Positions 22,666-31,584 of a DNA stretch of 64,000 nucleotides are shown here, piece after piece (the stretch's first letter is position 1; each line of letters starts with the position of its first letter). The notes beneath the pieces were generated by a model. The model searched no databases. It was not told the DNA's origin and worked only from the letters and a program-made list of their open reading frames with translations. This stretch comes from Bacteroidales bacterium (GTDB lineage Bacteria > Bacteroidota > Bacteroidia > Bacteroidales > UBA932), in NCBI GenBank assembly GCA_024402135.1, contig JAKSJN010000007.1:83161-147160 (forward strand). Reading direction: 5' to 3'. Position numbers and translations under genes: made by a program.

Positions 22666-24030
22666 ATGGAAAAACAAAGAGAAACTTTCGGCAGCAGATT
22701 CGCTGTCATCATGACACTTGCCGGGTCCGCTATCGGTCTCGGCAACATATGGAGATTCCCGTATATGGTGGGAGAGAACGGAGGAGCGGCTTTCATACTG
22801 CTCTATCTGTTCTTTTCTTTCTTCTTTTCGCTTCCGATCTTCATGGTCGAGTCTATCATCGGCCGTCGAAGCGGAGCCAACTGTCTTGGCGCCGTCAAGA
22901 AACTGGGCGGAGGCGGAGCCTGGAAACTCCTGGGATATCTTTCCATAATCACACCGCTCATCATCGTATCCTATTACAGCGTCATCGGCGGCTGGTCCAT
23001 CGAGTTCTTCTCCAAGGCCATCAGCCTGTCCTTCCTCAACGCCGATCCCGAAAGCGTGAACGGCATGTTCGGAGACTTTATCTCCGGATTCTGGGGACCG
23101 ACATTATTTTTCACCATTTTCCTCTGCCTGTCATGTCTCATCGTGGCCGGTGGAGTGAAGAAGGGCATCGAGAAGTTCAGCAAGATATGCATTCCTCTGC
23201 TGTTCTTCATGGTGCTTCTAATCATGATATTCTCGATAAGCCTTCCCGGCTCATCGGCAGGCATCGACTATCTTGTCAAGCCTGACTTCTCAAAACTGAC
23301 ATTTGCCGGATGCGCAGCCGCTCTGGGACAGTCATTCTTCTCGCTGTCCCTCGGTATGGGCATCATCATCACATATTCATCATACGTAAGCAAGAGCGAG
23401 AACCTGATGGCATCGGGTACATATACAGCGGTCTTCGATACCATCTTCGCAATGATGGCCGGCTTTGCAATCATGCCTGCTGTCTTCATGGCGGGAATCA
23501 AGCCTTCCGCAGGTCCGGGACTCATTTTCCAGACCCTTCCTTTCATCTTCACAAAGATGGGAATGACCATGCCTTGGCTCAGTTCAGCCGTTGCCGCCAT
23601 CTTCTTCCTTACCATCATCATCTCGGCCCTTACCTCTTCCGTTTCGCTCATCGAGGTGGGTGTGGCCTATCTTGTCGAGGAGAAAAAGCTCAGACGAGGC
23701 GTGGCTGCCGCAATCGTGTTCCTCGGAACCTGGATTGTCGGACTGCTGTGCTCTCTTTCTCTCGGGCCAGTACCGGGACTGTCAGTTTTCGGAAAGCCGG
23801 TATTCGATGCGCTCGACATGTTCTCTTCCAACTTCCTGCTTCTTATCGGCAGTTTCCTTGCCGTCCTGCTCGTAGGCTGGAAGATGTCCAAGGCAGATGT
23901 CCGTGACGAGTTCACCAACGGCGGCCGTCTCAAGAAAAACAACGCCATCTTCGGCGTCCTCTATTTCATCATCCGATATGTTACACCGATTGCTCTGGTG
24001 TTCATCTTCATAACAAATTTCATCCTCTAG
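22666..24030 (+). CDS. Sodium-dependent transporter, NSS/SNF family (copy 1)
   Basis: 454 residues from the ATG at 22666. The signature TM1 unwound helix GSAIGLGNIWRFPYMVGENGG and about 11-12 membrane helices mark the neurotransmitter:sodium symporter family, which imports amino acids (or related amines) with sodium. It is the first of three consecutive paralogues, separated from the next by a single nucleotide. Compared with copies 2 and 3 it is the most divergent, with ENGG rather than EGGG after the TM1 motif. The substrate cannot be assigned. Confidence 0.93.
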   Translation: MEKQRETFGSRFAVIMTLAGSAIGLGNIWRFPYMVGENGGAAFILLYLFFSFFFSLPIFMVESIIGRRSGANCLGAVKKLGGGGAWKLLGYLSIITPLIIVSYYSVIGGWSIEFFSKAISLSFLNADPESVNGMFGDFISGFWGPTLFFTIFLCLSCLIVAGGVKKGIEKFSKICIPLLFFMVLLIMIFSISLPGSSAGIDYLVKPDFSKLTFAGCAAALGQSFFSLSLGMGIIITYSSYVSKSENLMASGTYTAVFDTIFAMMAGFAIMPAVFMAGIKPSAGPGLIFQTLPFIFTKMGMTMPWLSSAVAAIFFLTIIISALTSSVSLIEVGVAYLVEEKKLRRGVAAAIVFLGTWIVGLLCSLSLGPVPGLSVFGKPVFDALDMFSSNFLLLIGSFLAVLLVGWKMSKADVRDEFTNGGRLKKNNAIFGVLYFIIRYVTPIALVFIFITNFIL

Positions 24031-24031
24031 A

Positions 24032-25396
24032 ATGGCTAAGAGAGAAACATTCGGCAGCAGATTTGCCGTCATCATGGCAATGGCGGGCTCGGCAATCGGG
24101 CTCGGCAACATATGGCGTTTCCCATATACCGTGGGTGAGGGCGGCGGTGCTGCCTTCATCATCGTATACCTGATATCGTCACTTTTCCTCGCCATGCCTA
24201 TCTTCATGGCGGAAAGCATAATCGGCCGTACAGCCCACGCCGGTACGTTCGGCTCCATGGAGAAACTCGCTCCGGGAACAAAATGGAAATATGTCGGCCT
24301 GCTCACCGTAATAGCCCCTCTGATCCTCGTTTCTTACTACAGCGTGGTCGGTGGATGGTCATTCGAGTACCTGCTGAAGGCTCTCAGCTTCAGTTTCAAC
24401 GCTGATTCGATGGATCAGATAGATTCCATGTTCGGCAATTTCATCTCCGGAACATGGGGCCCTCTGCTCTGCCATACGCTGTTCATTACCGCAACCTGTC
24501 TCATCGTGCTGGCCGGAGTGAAGAACGGCATCGAGAAGTTTGCAAAACTGACCATGCCGCTGCTTTTCGTCCTCATCGTCCTGATCATGATCTATGCCGT
24601 GAGCCTCCCGGGAGCAGCCCAGGGCGTAGAGTACATGCTCAAGCCTGACTTCTCCAAGCTTACCGGACGCGCCGTGGCTTCGGCCATGGGCCAGTCATTT
24701 TTCTCCCTGTCCCTTGGAGTCGGCGTGATTCTGATCTATTCGTCCTATATCAGCAAGGATGAGAATCTCCTGTCATCGGGTCTCGGTACTGCCGGCTTCG
24801 ACCTGCTGTTTGCAATGATTGCCGGCTTCGCCGTCATGCCAGCTGTATTTGCTGCCGGCATCGAACCTGGAGCGGGCCCTGGCCTTATTTTCCAGACCAT
24901 GCCGTACATATTTGTCAAGATGGGTATGGATGCTCCTTGGCTCAGCGCGACTGTTTCGATCCTTTTCTTCCTGACGATCTTCGTGGCTGCCCTTACCTCG
25001 TCAATCTCCATGGTCGAGGCGGGTGTCGCATACCTTACCGAGGAAAAAGGCCTGTCCCGCAAGAAGGCCGTATTCGTGATTCTGGCTCTTACCTGGACTC
25101 TCGGCGTGTTCTGCTCGCTTTCGTTCGGCCCTCTTGGCGACGCAAAGATTTTCGGATCCACAATTTTCGAGGCCTGTGACAAGCTCATCTCCAATTACCT
25201 GATGGCGATCGGAGGTTTCCTCTTCACGATCTTCGTAGGCTGGAAAATGTCCAAGGAAACGGTACGCAACGAATTTACCAACTACGGCAAGTTCAGATTC
25301 AATGACAAGGTCTTCGGAGCCGTTTATTTCATCATCAGGTTCGTGGCGCCTATCGGTATCGTCGCCATCTTCCTTACAAACCTTCTTTTCCAGTAA
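24032..25396 (+). CDS. Sodium-dependent transporter, NSS/SNF family (copy 2)
   Basis: 454 residues. TM1 motif GSAIGLGNIWRFPYTVGEGGG, and shared blocks with copy 3 such as AGFAVMPAVFAAGIEPGAGP. It is an inner-membrane Na+/amino-acid symporter by family. The ATG is 1 nt after the stop of copy 1, and copy 3 starts 3 nt after its own stop. It clearly arose by local duplication but has diverged substantially along its length, so it is an old duplication rather than an assembly artefact. Confidence 0.93.
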   Translation: MAKRETFGSRFAVIMAMAGSAIGLGNIWRFPYTVGEGGGAAFIIVYLISSLFLAMPIFMAESIIGRTAHAGTFGSMEKLAPGTKWKYVGLLTVIAPLILVSYYSVVGGWSFEYLLKALSFSFNADSMDQIDSMFGNFISGTWGPLLCHTLFITATCLIVLAGVKNGIEKFAKLTMPLLFVLIVLIMIYAVSLPGAAQGVEYMLKPDFSKLTGRAVASAMGQSFFSLSLGVGVILIYSSYISKDENLLSSGLGTAGFDLLFAMIAGFAVMPAVFAAGIEPGAGPGLIFQTMPYIFVKMGMDAPWLSATVSILFFLTIFVAALTSSISMVEAGVAYLTEEKGLSRKKAVFVILALTWTLGVFCSLSFGPLGDAKIFGSTIFEACDKLISNYLMAIGGFLFTIFVGWKMSKETVRNEFTNYGKFRFNDKVFGAVYFIIRFVAPIGIVAIFLTNLLFQ

Positions 25397-25399
25397 ACG

Positions 25400-26761
25400 A
25401 TGGCACAGAGAGAGACTTTCGGAAGCAGGTTTTCGATAATCATGGCGATGGCGGGTTCGGCAATCGGACTCGGCAACATATGGCGTTTTCCATATACCGT
25501 CGGTGAGGGAGGCGGTGCTGCCTTCATCATTGTCTATCTTGTTTCCACTCTTCTTCTCACGATGCCTGTATTCATGGCAGAGAGCATCATTGGAAGAACA
25601 GCCCAGGCCGGGACCTTCGGTGCTATGCAGAAACTTGCGCCAGGGTCGAAATGGAAGTGGATGGGATTCCTTACAGTCATCACTCCTCTGATCATTGTCT
25701 CGTACTACAGTGTGGTCGGGGGATGGTCATTCGGATATTTGCTCAAGGCTCTCACTTTCAGCTTCAATGCTGATGCAGTAGACAGTATCGGCGGTATGTT
25801 CAGCAGGTTCACCACTTCGGCCTGGACCCCTATTGTCTGCCATACGGTATTCCTTGGCTCGACCTGCCTCATCGTTCTTCGTGGAGTTAAAAAGGGCATC
25901 GAGAAGTTCGCCAGCATAACCATGCCGCTTCTCTTCGTCCTGATCCTCATCATCATGGTCTATTCCATCTCGCTGCCCGGTGCCTCTGCCGGTCTGGAGT
26001 ATATGCTCAAGCCTGATTTCTCCAAGCTGGATGGCAAGACCATAGCGTCCGCGATGGGACAGTCGTTCTTTACCCTTTCGCTTGGAACCGGTTCCATCCT
26101 GACCTATGCCTCATATGTCAAGAAAGACGAGAACATTCTCATCTCCGGACTCGGAACCGCCGGCTTCGACCTTCTTTTCGCCATGATTGCGGGCTTTGCC
26201 GTCATGCCTGCAGTATTTGCGGCTGGAATCGAGCCTGGGGCAGGTCCTGGACTGGTTTTCGAGACACTTCCCTACATTTTTGCAAAGATGGGTGCAGATG
26301 CACCTTGGCTGAGCGCAGCAATCTCCATCCTGTTCTTTGCAAGCATCCTTTTCGCCGCCCTTACCTCTTCCATCTCGATGATCGAAGTCGGTGTTGCATA
26401 TCTGGTCGAGGAGAAAAAGATGACAAGGGGCAGGTCGGTGCTTCTGCTCTTCCTGGGCTGCTGGGCGCTAGGCGTGATCTGTTCGCTGAGCTTCGGTCCG
26501 CTGGCTGGCATATCGCTTCTCGGCAAGACCATCTTCGAGTTCTGCGACAGTCTTACATCGGACTATCTGATGGCCTTTGGAGGTCTTCTGTTCATCCTTT
26601 TTGCTGGCTGGAAGATGTCAAAGGCGACGGTCCGCGAGGAGCTTACCTGCTTCGGAAAATCAAAACTGAACGTTGCGCTCTTCCCACTGCTCTATTTCCT
26701 TATCAGATACGTTGCTCCGTTCGGAATCATCGCGATTTTCATCACCAACCTTATCTGGTAG
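25400..26761 (+). CDS. Sodium-dependent transporter, NSS/SNF family (copy 3)
   Basis: 453 residues, with the same architecture as copies 1 and 2 and closest to copy 2 by eye (identical TM1 motif, and MAESIIGRTAQAGTFGAMQK versus the TAHAGTFGSMEK form). It is a Na+-coupled importer in the inner membrane. It is the last gene of the three-transporter operon; the next gene has its own promoter 31 nt downstream. I see no terminator hairpin between them. Confidence 0.93.
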   Translation: MAQRETFGSRFSIIMAMAGSAIGLGNIWRFPYTVGEGGGAAFIIVYLVSTLLLTMPVFMAESIIGRTAQAGTFGAMQKLAPGSKWKWMGFLTVITPLIIVSYYSVVGGWSFGYLLKALTFSFNADAVDSIGGMFSRFTTSAWTPIVCHTVFLGSTCLIVLRGVKKGIEKFASITMPLLFVLILIIMVYSISLPGASAGLEYMLKPDFSKLDGKTIASAMGQSFFTLSLGTGSILTYASYVKKDENILISGLGTAGFDLLFAMIAGFAVMPAVFAAGIEPGAGPGLVFETLPYIFAKMGADAPWLSAAISILFFASILFAALTSSISMIEVGVAYLVEEKKMTRGRSVLLLFLGCWALGVICSLSFGPLAGISLLGKTIFEFCDSLTSDYLMAFGGLLFILFAGWKMSKATVREELTCFGKSKLNVALFPLLYFLIRYVAPFGIIAIFITNLIW

Positions 26762-26792
26762 CTGTCTTGCATAGTTTTTGATAATAAATGGC

Positions 26793-26800
26793 TATATTTG
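26793..26800 (+). promoter_or_regulatory. Candidate -7 box (TATATTTG) for the OmpA-lipoprotein gene
   Basis: TAnnTTTG match 51 nt upstream of the ATG. TTG at 26767-26769 is 23 nt away rather than 19, so the -33 element is uncertain. Confidence 0.6.
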
Positions 26801-26804
26801 CGCT

Positions 26805-26819
26805 TGTCTCGTAGAGACA
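26805..26819 (+). promoter_or_regulatory. Hairpin at the 5' end of the OmpA-lipoprotein mRNA
   Basis: TGTCTC (26805-26810) and GAGACA (26814-26819) form a perfect 6-bp stem with a 3-nt loop at the predicted transcription start. There is no T-run, so it is not a terminator. A 5'-terminal stem can protect an mRNA from decay. Confidence 0.5.
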
Positions 26820-26851
26820 GTTTCGCGGATAAAACATAAAACGTAACAGAT

Positions 26852-27532
26852 ATGAAGAAGTTTTTCCTTTCACTTGGCTGTGCTGCAATGCTCCTTTCAA
26901 GCTGCGGCAGTCTTTCCAATCTCGCTAACGGTTCAATGATCGGTGGTGCTACCGGAGCTGCTATCGGTGCAGCAGCTGGTGCTCTCATCGCAAAGGATGG
27001 CAAGGGTGCCGCTATCGGTGCCGCTATCGGAACAGCAGTAGGCGCAGGTACCGGTGCAGTCATCGGACATAAGATGGACAAGAAGGCCGAGGAGCTCGCA
27101 AAGATCGAGGGTGCACAGGTTGACACCGTTCTCGACGCAAACAACCTCAAGGCTATCAAGGTTACCTTCGACAGCGGTATCCTCTTCGCTTTCAACAGCA
27201 GCAACCTCAGCGACGCATCGAAGACCAACCTCAAGAAGTTCGCCCAGACAATGGCTGACATGCCTGATACAGACCTCAGCATCCAGGGCCATACCGACAA
27301 CAAGGGTACCCACGAAGTTAACGAGAGAGTATCTCTCCAGCGTGCACAGGCCGTTGCAAACTACCTCCAGAGCTGTGGCATGAACGCCAGCAGATTCACC
27401 GTCGAGGGTCTCGCATATGACGTTCCTGTAGCAAGCAACGATACCGAGGCCGGCCGTCAGCAGAATCGTCGCGTTGAGGTTTACATCACCGCAAACGAGG
27501 ACATGATCAAGGCTGCCGAGCAGGGCAAGTAA
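26852..27532 (+). CDS. OmpA-family peptidoglycan-binding lipoprotein
   Basis: 226 residues. A lipoprotein signal ends at the lipobox LSSC (Cys18). It is followed by a glycine-zipper region (about 30-75) with repeated small-residue GAAIG-type units, which probably inserts in or packs against membrane. An OmpA domain follows (about 105-215), with IQGHTDNKGTHEVNERVSLQRA and the NRRVEV end that bind peptidoglycan. It tethers the outer membrane to the wall. Strong codon bias and a dedicated promoter suggest abundance. Confidence 0.93.
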   Translation: MKKFFLSLGCAAMLLSSCGSLSNLANGSMIGGATGAAIGAAAGALIAKDGKGAAIGAAIGTAVGAGTGAVIGHKMDKKAEELAKIEGAQVDTVLDANNLKAIKVTFDSGILFAFNSSNLSDASKTNLKKFAQTMADMPDTDLSIQGHTDNKGTHEVNERVSLQRAQAVANYLQSCGMNASRFTVEGLAYDVPVASNDTEAGRQQNRRVEVYITANEDMIKAAEQGK

Positions 27533-27550
27533 TCAAGAATTTGACAATTG

Positions 27551-27582
27551 CTGAAGGGACGACCGCTAAGGCCGTCCTTTGG
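27551..27582 (+). terminator. Possible imperfect terminator hairpin after the OmpA-lipoprotein gene
   Basis: GGGACGACC and GGCCGTCC can pair around GCTAA with one bulge or mismatch. Only three T follow the stem, so termination would be weak. Confidence 0.35.
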
Positions 27583-27601
27583 CGTGTAAGATAGGCCGGT
27601 A

Positions 27602-30244
27602 ATGAAAGGCAAAAAAGAGAAGGTCATAGAAGACACCCCGCTGCTGAAACAGTATTTCAGCATCAAGGCGCAGAACCCGGAGGCTGTGCTGCTTTTCCGT
27701 GTGGGTGACTTCTATGAGGCATACAGTGATGATGCGGTTCTGATCAGCAAGGTGCTCGGCATACAGCTGACCCACAAGAGCAATGGTGAGAAAGGCGCGA
27801 CCGAAATGGCCGGCGTGCCGCATCATGCCATGAATGTCTATCTGCCTAAGCTCGTCCGGGCCGGCTACAAGGTTGCGGTTTGTGACCAGCTTGAGGATCC
27901 GAAGCTTACCAAGAAGCTCGTCAAGAGAGGTGTGACCGAGATTGTCACTCCAGGTGTCGCATTCGGCGACGAGATGCTTAACCGCAATGAAAACAACTTC
28001 CTGGCGGGACTGTCGTTCGGCAGGGACAGGGTAGGCGCTGCCTTCCTGGACGTATCCACTGGAACATTCAAGCTTGCGCAGGGCCCGATGGATTATATCA
28101 CCGCCCTGTTCGCCACCATGGCGCCGAAGGAGCTGATAGTTCCGCGTGATATGGCCCGCGAGGTCGCTGACGGAATCGGCGCAGGGTGCTGCCTCACCAC
28201 GCTGGACGAGTGGGCTTTCGTGTATGACGCTGCAGAGGAAAAACTCTGCCGTCAGCTCGGGGTGAATTCCCTCAAAGGTTTTGCCGTTGAAGGTGCTCCG
28301 CTGGGCATCCAGGCGGCGGGAGCGTTGCTTGTCTATTTGGAACAGACTCATCACAGCGGTCTCCAGCATATCTGTTCATTGTCCCGCATAGATGAGTCGA
28401 GCTTCGTATGGATGGACCGTTTCACCGTCCGCAACCTGGAGATATTTTCGTCGACCGCAGGTGCCGAGGGTACTTCGCTTCTTGACGTCACCGACCGCTG
28501 CTGTACCCCTATGGGTTCACGTCTGCTGCGTCAGTGGATGGCGATGCCGCTCAAGAGCCTCTCTGAATTGGCGGCCCGTCATGACGTCGTCCAGTATATG
28601 CTTGACAAGCCTCTCCTCCGCGGTGACCTCAGGAAACTGCTGGACCAGGTTGGAGACCTGGAGCGCCGTGTGTCCAGAGCTGCCGCCGGCAAGATCCTGC
28701 CGCGCGAACTTGCGTCTCTGGGACGCAGTCTCGGACAGATGCGCCCGATAAGGGAACTCTGCAACACGGAAGATTCACCATCGGCACTTCGCATGCTCAT
28801 GGAGCGTTCAAGCGACTGTGAGTCGCTGGTAAGGCTGATCGCGGAAACCCTCTGTGAGGAACCGGCAGTATCGGTAGGCAAGGGAGACATAATTGCAGCG
28901 GGAGTCAATGCCGAGCTTGACGAATTGAGGGATCTCAGCCGTGGCGGCAAGGACTATCTGCTTGCGATGGAGAAGCGCGAGGCTGAACGTACAGGAATCC
29001 CCGGCCTCAAGATAAAATACAACAATGTATTCGGCTACTATATCGAGGTCCGCAACTCGGCAAGAGACCGTGTTCCCGAGGATTGGGTGCGCCGTCAGAC
29101 TGTAGTGAATGCCGAAAGATACATCACCGAAGAGCTGAAGGAATACGAGGCAAAGATACTCTCGGCAGAAAGCAAGATCTACGAACTGGAATCGGCACTG
29201 TTTGCAGGCCTTGTCCGCAGCGTCCAGGCATCAGTCCGTGAGATTCAGGAAAACTGTCTTATCCTTTCGCGTCTTGACATTCTTACAGGCTTTGCACTGA
29301 CTGCCGAGGAGTGGAATTACTGCCGGCCGGACATGAGTGAAAGCCGTGTACTCGATATCCGTGCAGGCCGTCACCCTGTGATCGAACAGCGTATGGCGGC
29401 AGGAGAGGAATACGTTCCGAATGACCTCTATCTCGATTCCGACCAGCAGCAGATCATCATCCTTACAGGTCCGAACATGGCCGGTAAGTCGGCGCTTCTG
29501 CGTCAGTCGGCACTTATCGTGCTGCTTGCCCAGATAGGCTCTTTTGTACCGGCAGACAGTGCTGCGATAGGATGGTGTGACAAGATATTCACCCGTGTCG
29601 GAGCAACCGACAACATTTCCCGAGGCGAATCGACATTCATGGTAGAGATGCTCGAGACTTCCATGATCATGCATAATCTTTCCGAGAGATCGCTGGTGCT
29701 AATGGATGAGATCGGCCGCGGAACCTCGACCTATGACGGAATGTCAATCGCCAGGGCGCTGGTCGAGTATCTCCACGAACATGGCCGTGGTGCAAAGACT
29801 TTGTTTGCAACCCATTACCACGAACTGAACGACATGGAGGGTCTCTATCCAAGAGTAAAGAACTTCCATATCGCCGTGAAGGAGCAGGGTCGCAAGGTGA
29901 TCTTCCTCCGCAAGCTCAAGGAGGGCGGCGTGGCACACAGTTTCGGTATCCATGTGGCAAGCATGGCCGGCATGCCAAAAGAAATCATACGTTCGGCCGA
30001 GCGCACTCTCGAGGAGCTCGAGAGCGGAAATGCATCGTTGTCGGCGCTAGTCCATCGCAGTGCAGCTGCCGAAAGCAAGAAGGCCGTCGAGTCCGCTCCG
30101 GAGATACAGCTCTCGCTTTTTGCCCTTGACGATCCGACATTGAGCAGCATCCGTGATTCGCTCAAGGCCGCTGACCTTGACAACATGACCCCACTGCAGG
30201 CATTCGACCTGCTGAGAAGAATGAAACAGGAAGTCGGTCTATGA
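27602..30244 (+). CDS. mutS: DNA mismatch repair protein MutS
   Basis: 880 residues. The N-terminal mismatch-recognition motif includes FRVGDFYEAY (the Phe-X-Glu element). The C-terminal ATPase has Walker A TGPNMAGKSALLRQ near residue 622, the signature RGESTFMVEM, Walker B SLVLMDEIGRGTSTYDG, and ATHYHELN. It recognises base mismatches and recruits MutL. The last codon overlaps the next gene by 4 nt (ATGA), so the glycosyltransferase is translationally coupled. Confidence 0.98.
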   Translation: MKGKKEKVIEDTPLLKQYFSIKAQNPEAVLLFRVGDFYEAYSDDAVLISKVLGIQLTHKSNGEKGATEMAGVPHHAMNVYLPKLVRAGYKVAVCDQLEDPKLTKKLVKRGVTEIVTPGVAFGDEMLNRNENNFLAGLSFGRDRVGAAFLDVSTGTFKLAQGPMDYITALFATMAPKELIVPRDMAREVADGIGAGCCLTTLDEWAFVYDAAEEKLCRQLGVNSLKGFAVEGAPLGIQAAGALLVYLEQTHHSGLQHICSLSRIDESSFVWMDRFTVRNLEIFSSTAGAEGTSLLDVTDRCCTPMGSRLLRQWMAMPLKSLSELAARHDVVQYMLDKPLLRGDLRKLLDQVGDLERRVSRAAAGKILPRELASLGRSLGQMRPIRELCNTEDSPSALRMLMERSSDCESLVRLIAETLCEEPAVSVGKGDIIAAGVNAELDELRDLSRGGKDYLLAMEKREAERTGIPGLKIKYNNVFGYYIEVRNSARDRVPEDWVRRQTVVNAERYITEELKEYEAKILSAESKIYELESALFAGLVRSVQASVREIQENCLILSRLDILTGFALTAEEWNYCRPDMSESRVLDIRAGRHPVIEQRMAAGEEYVPNDLYLDSDQQQIIILTGPNMAGKSALLRQSALIVLLAQIGSFVPADSAAIGWCDKIFTRVGATDNISRGESTFMVEMLETSMIMHNLSERSLVLMDEIGRGTSTYDGMSIARALVEYLHEHGRGAKTLFATHYHELNDMEGLYPRVKNFHIAVKEQGRKVIFLRKLKEGGVAHSFGIHVASMAGMPKEIIRSAERTLEELESGNASLSALVHRSAAAESKKAVESAPEIQLSLFALDDPTLSSIRDSLKAADLDNMTPLQAFDLLRRMKQEVGL

Positions 30245-31581
30245 AAAGGGTGCTGATAATAGCATACTACTGGCCGCCAGCAGGTGGTTCCGGGGTGCAG
30301 CGCTGGGTGAAGTTCTCGAAGTATCTTCCTTCCCAGGGCTGGCAGCCGGTGATCTATACTCCGCTCAATCCGGAGATTACGTCTGTCGATGAGACATTGC
30401 TCGCGGACATCCCTGCTGAAACGGAAGTGATCAAGACCAAGATAATCGAGCCATATTCTGCATATCGTATGATAATGGGCTCGAAGCAGTCCACGGACAT
30501 GAAGACCCTGATGTCCAGCAAGACGGCAGCCACCGGCGGGGAAGTCAACCCGATCAACAACGACGGAAAGCTATCGCTGAAGAAAAGGCTGTCACTGTTC
30601 ATAAGGGGTAATTTCTTCATTCCGGACCCTAGGGTCTGGTGGGTGCGCAGCTCCGTGAAGTTCCTTAAGCAATACCTCAGGGAGCATCCTGTCGATGTCA
30701 TCGTGACCACAGGACCGCCTCATTCGATGCATCTCATAGGTCGCGGACTGGCAAAGGAGACAGGCCTTCCATGGATTCCGGATTTCCGTGACCCATGGAC
30801 AAAGATATTCTACTACAAGCATCTTCATCTCACGGGATGGGCTGACAGGAAGCACCACAGACTCGAGCAGGCTGTCCTTGACGAGGCTACGGCAGTTCTT
30901 ACGGTAACTCCTGCCGTCCAGGCTGACTACCAGGCCAGGACAAGCACTCCTGTGGCGATGATAACGAACGGTTTCGATACCGACGATTTCACTGTGGATC
31001 CGGCGCCTCACGGCGACTTCAACGTGGTCCATACCGGCCTGTTTGCGGCAGCCGGCAATCCGCTTGTGTTCTGGGACATTCTGGCTGAACGCTGCGCGGA
31101 TGATGAAGAGTTCAGGAACAAGCTTCGTATCCGTCTTTCAGGCAAGACAGATGCGGAAATAATTGCTGCAATACAGGAGCGTGGACTGGGGCCGAATCTG
31201 GTTGACAATGGTTATGTGAATCATGAGAAAGCCGTCATGGAGCAGCGTTCGGCCGATCTCCTGCTGTTGCCTCTGCGCCAGGAACCTGAGTACGCCATGA
31301 TACTTCCGGGCAAACTGTTCGAGTATCTGGCTGCCAGAAAGACGGTGTTGGGGATAGGTCAGCCTGACGGAGCCTGTGCAAAGGTCCTTGATGAGACCGG
31401 TGCCGGCGTAATGTATGGCTGGGAGGATGCTCAAGGCATGAAGGACGCCCTTGACTGCGCGTGGAAAGCGTTCAGGGGAGAGGCGACCCCGTTCGTGCCG
31501 GCTGGAATTGATAAATACTCGCGCAAGGCGTTGACCGTGCGTCTGGCAGAATTGCTGGATTCGGTACGCCATGCTGAATAA
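30241..31581 (+). CDS. Glycosyltransferase, GT-B fold (GT4-like)
   Basis: 446 residues. The N-terminal Rossmann-like domain opens MKRVLIIAYYWPPAGGSGVQ with the Gly-rich donor loop, and the C-terminal half contains DLLLLPLRQEPEYAMILPGKLFEYLAARKTVLGIG, split here by its GT4-like E-P/Y-L elements. It probably transfers a nucleotide-activated sugar onto a lipid-linked glycan at the inner membrane. It overlaps mutS by 4 nt and precedes a YfhO-type membrane protein by 3 nt. The linkage with mutS is presumably transcriptional convenience. Confidence 0.82.
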   Translation: MKRVLIIAYYWPPAGGSGVQRWVKFSKYLPSQGWQPVIYTPLNPEITSVDETLLADIPAETEVIKTKIIEPYSAYRMIMGSKQSTDMKTLMSSKTAATGGEVNPINNDGKLSLKKRLSLFIRGNFFIPDPRVWWVRSSVKFLKQYLREHPVDVIVTTGPPHSMHLIGRGLAKETGLPWIPDFRDPWTKIFYYKHLHLTGWADRKHHRLEQAVLDEATAVLTVTPAVQADYQARTSTPVAMITNGFDTDDFTVDPAPHGDFNVVHTGLFAAAGNPLVFWDILAERCADDEEFRNKLRIRLSGKTDAEIIAAIQERGLGPNLVDNGYVNHEKAVMEQRSADLLLLPLRQEPEYAMILPGKLFEYLAARKTVLGIGQPDGACAKVLDETGAGVMYGWEDAQGMKDALDCAWKAFRGEATPFVPAGIDKYSRKALTVRLAELLDSVRHAE

Positions 31582-31584
31582 TGA

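Noticed and set aside
22666-26761. The three NSS genes as an assembly duplication
   Set aside because: Although they share motifs, the copies differ over their whole length, including residues in the TM1 flank, loops and C-termini, so they are real diverged paralogues.
26935-27080. Repeated Gly/Ala codons in the OmpA lipoprotein as a DNA repeat
   Set aside because: They reflect the glycine-zipper protein segment, with varied codons, not a tandem nucleotide repeat.
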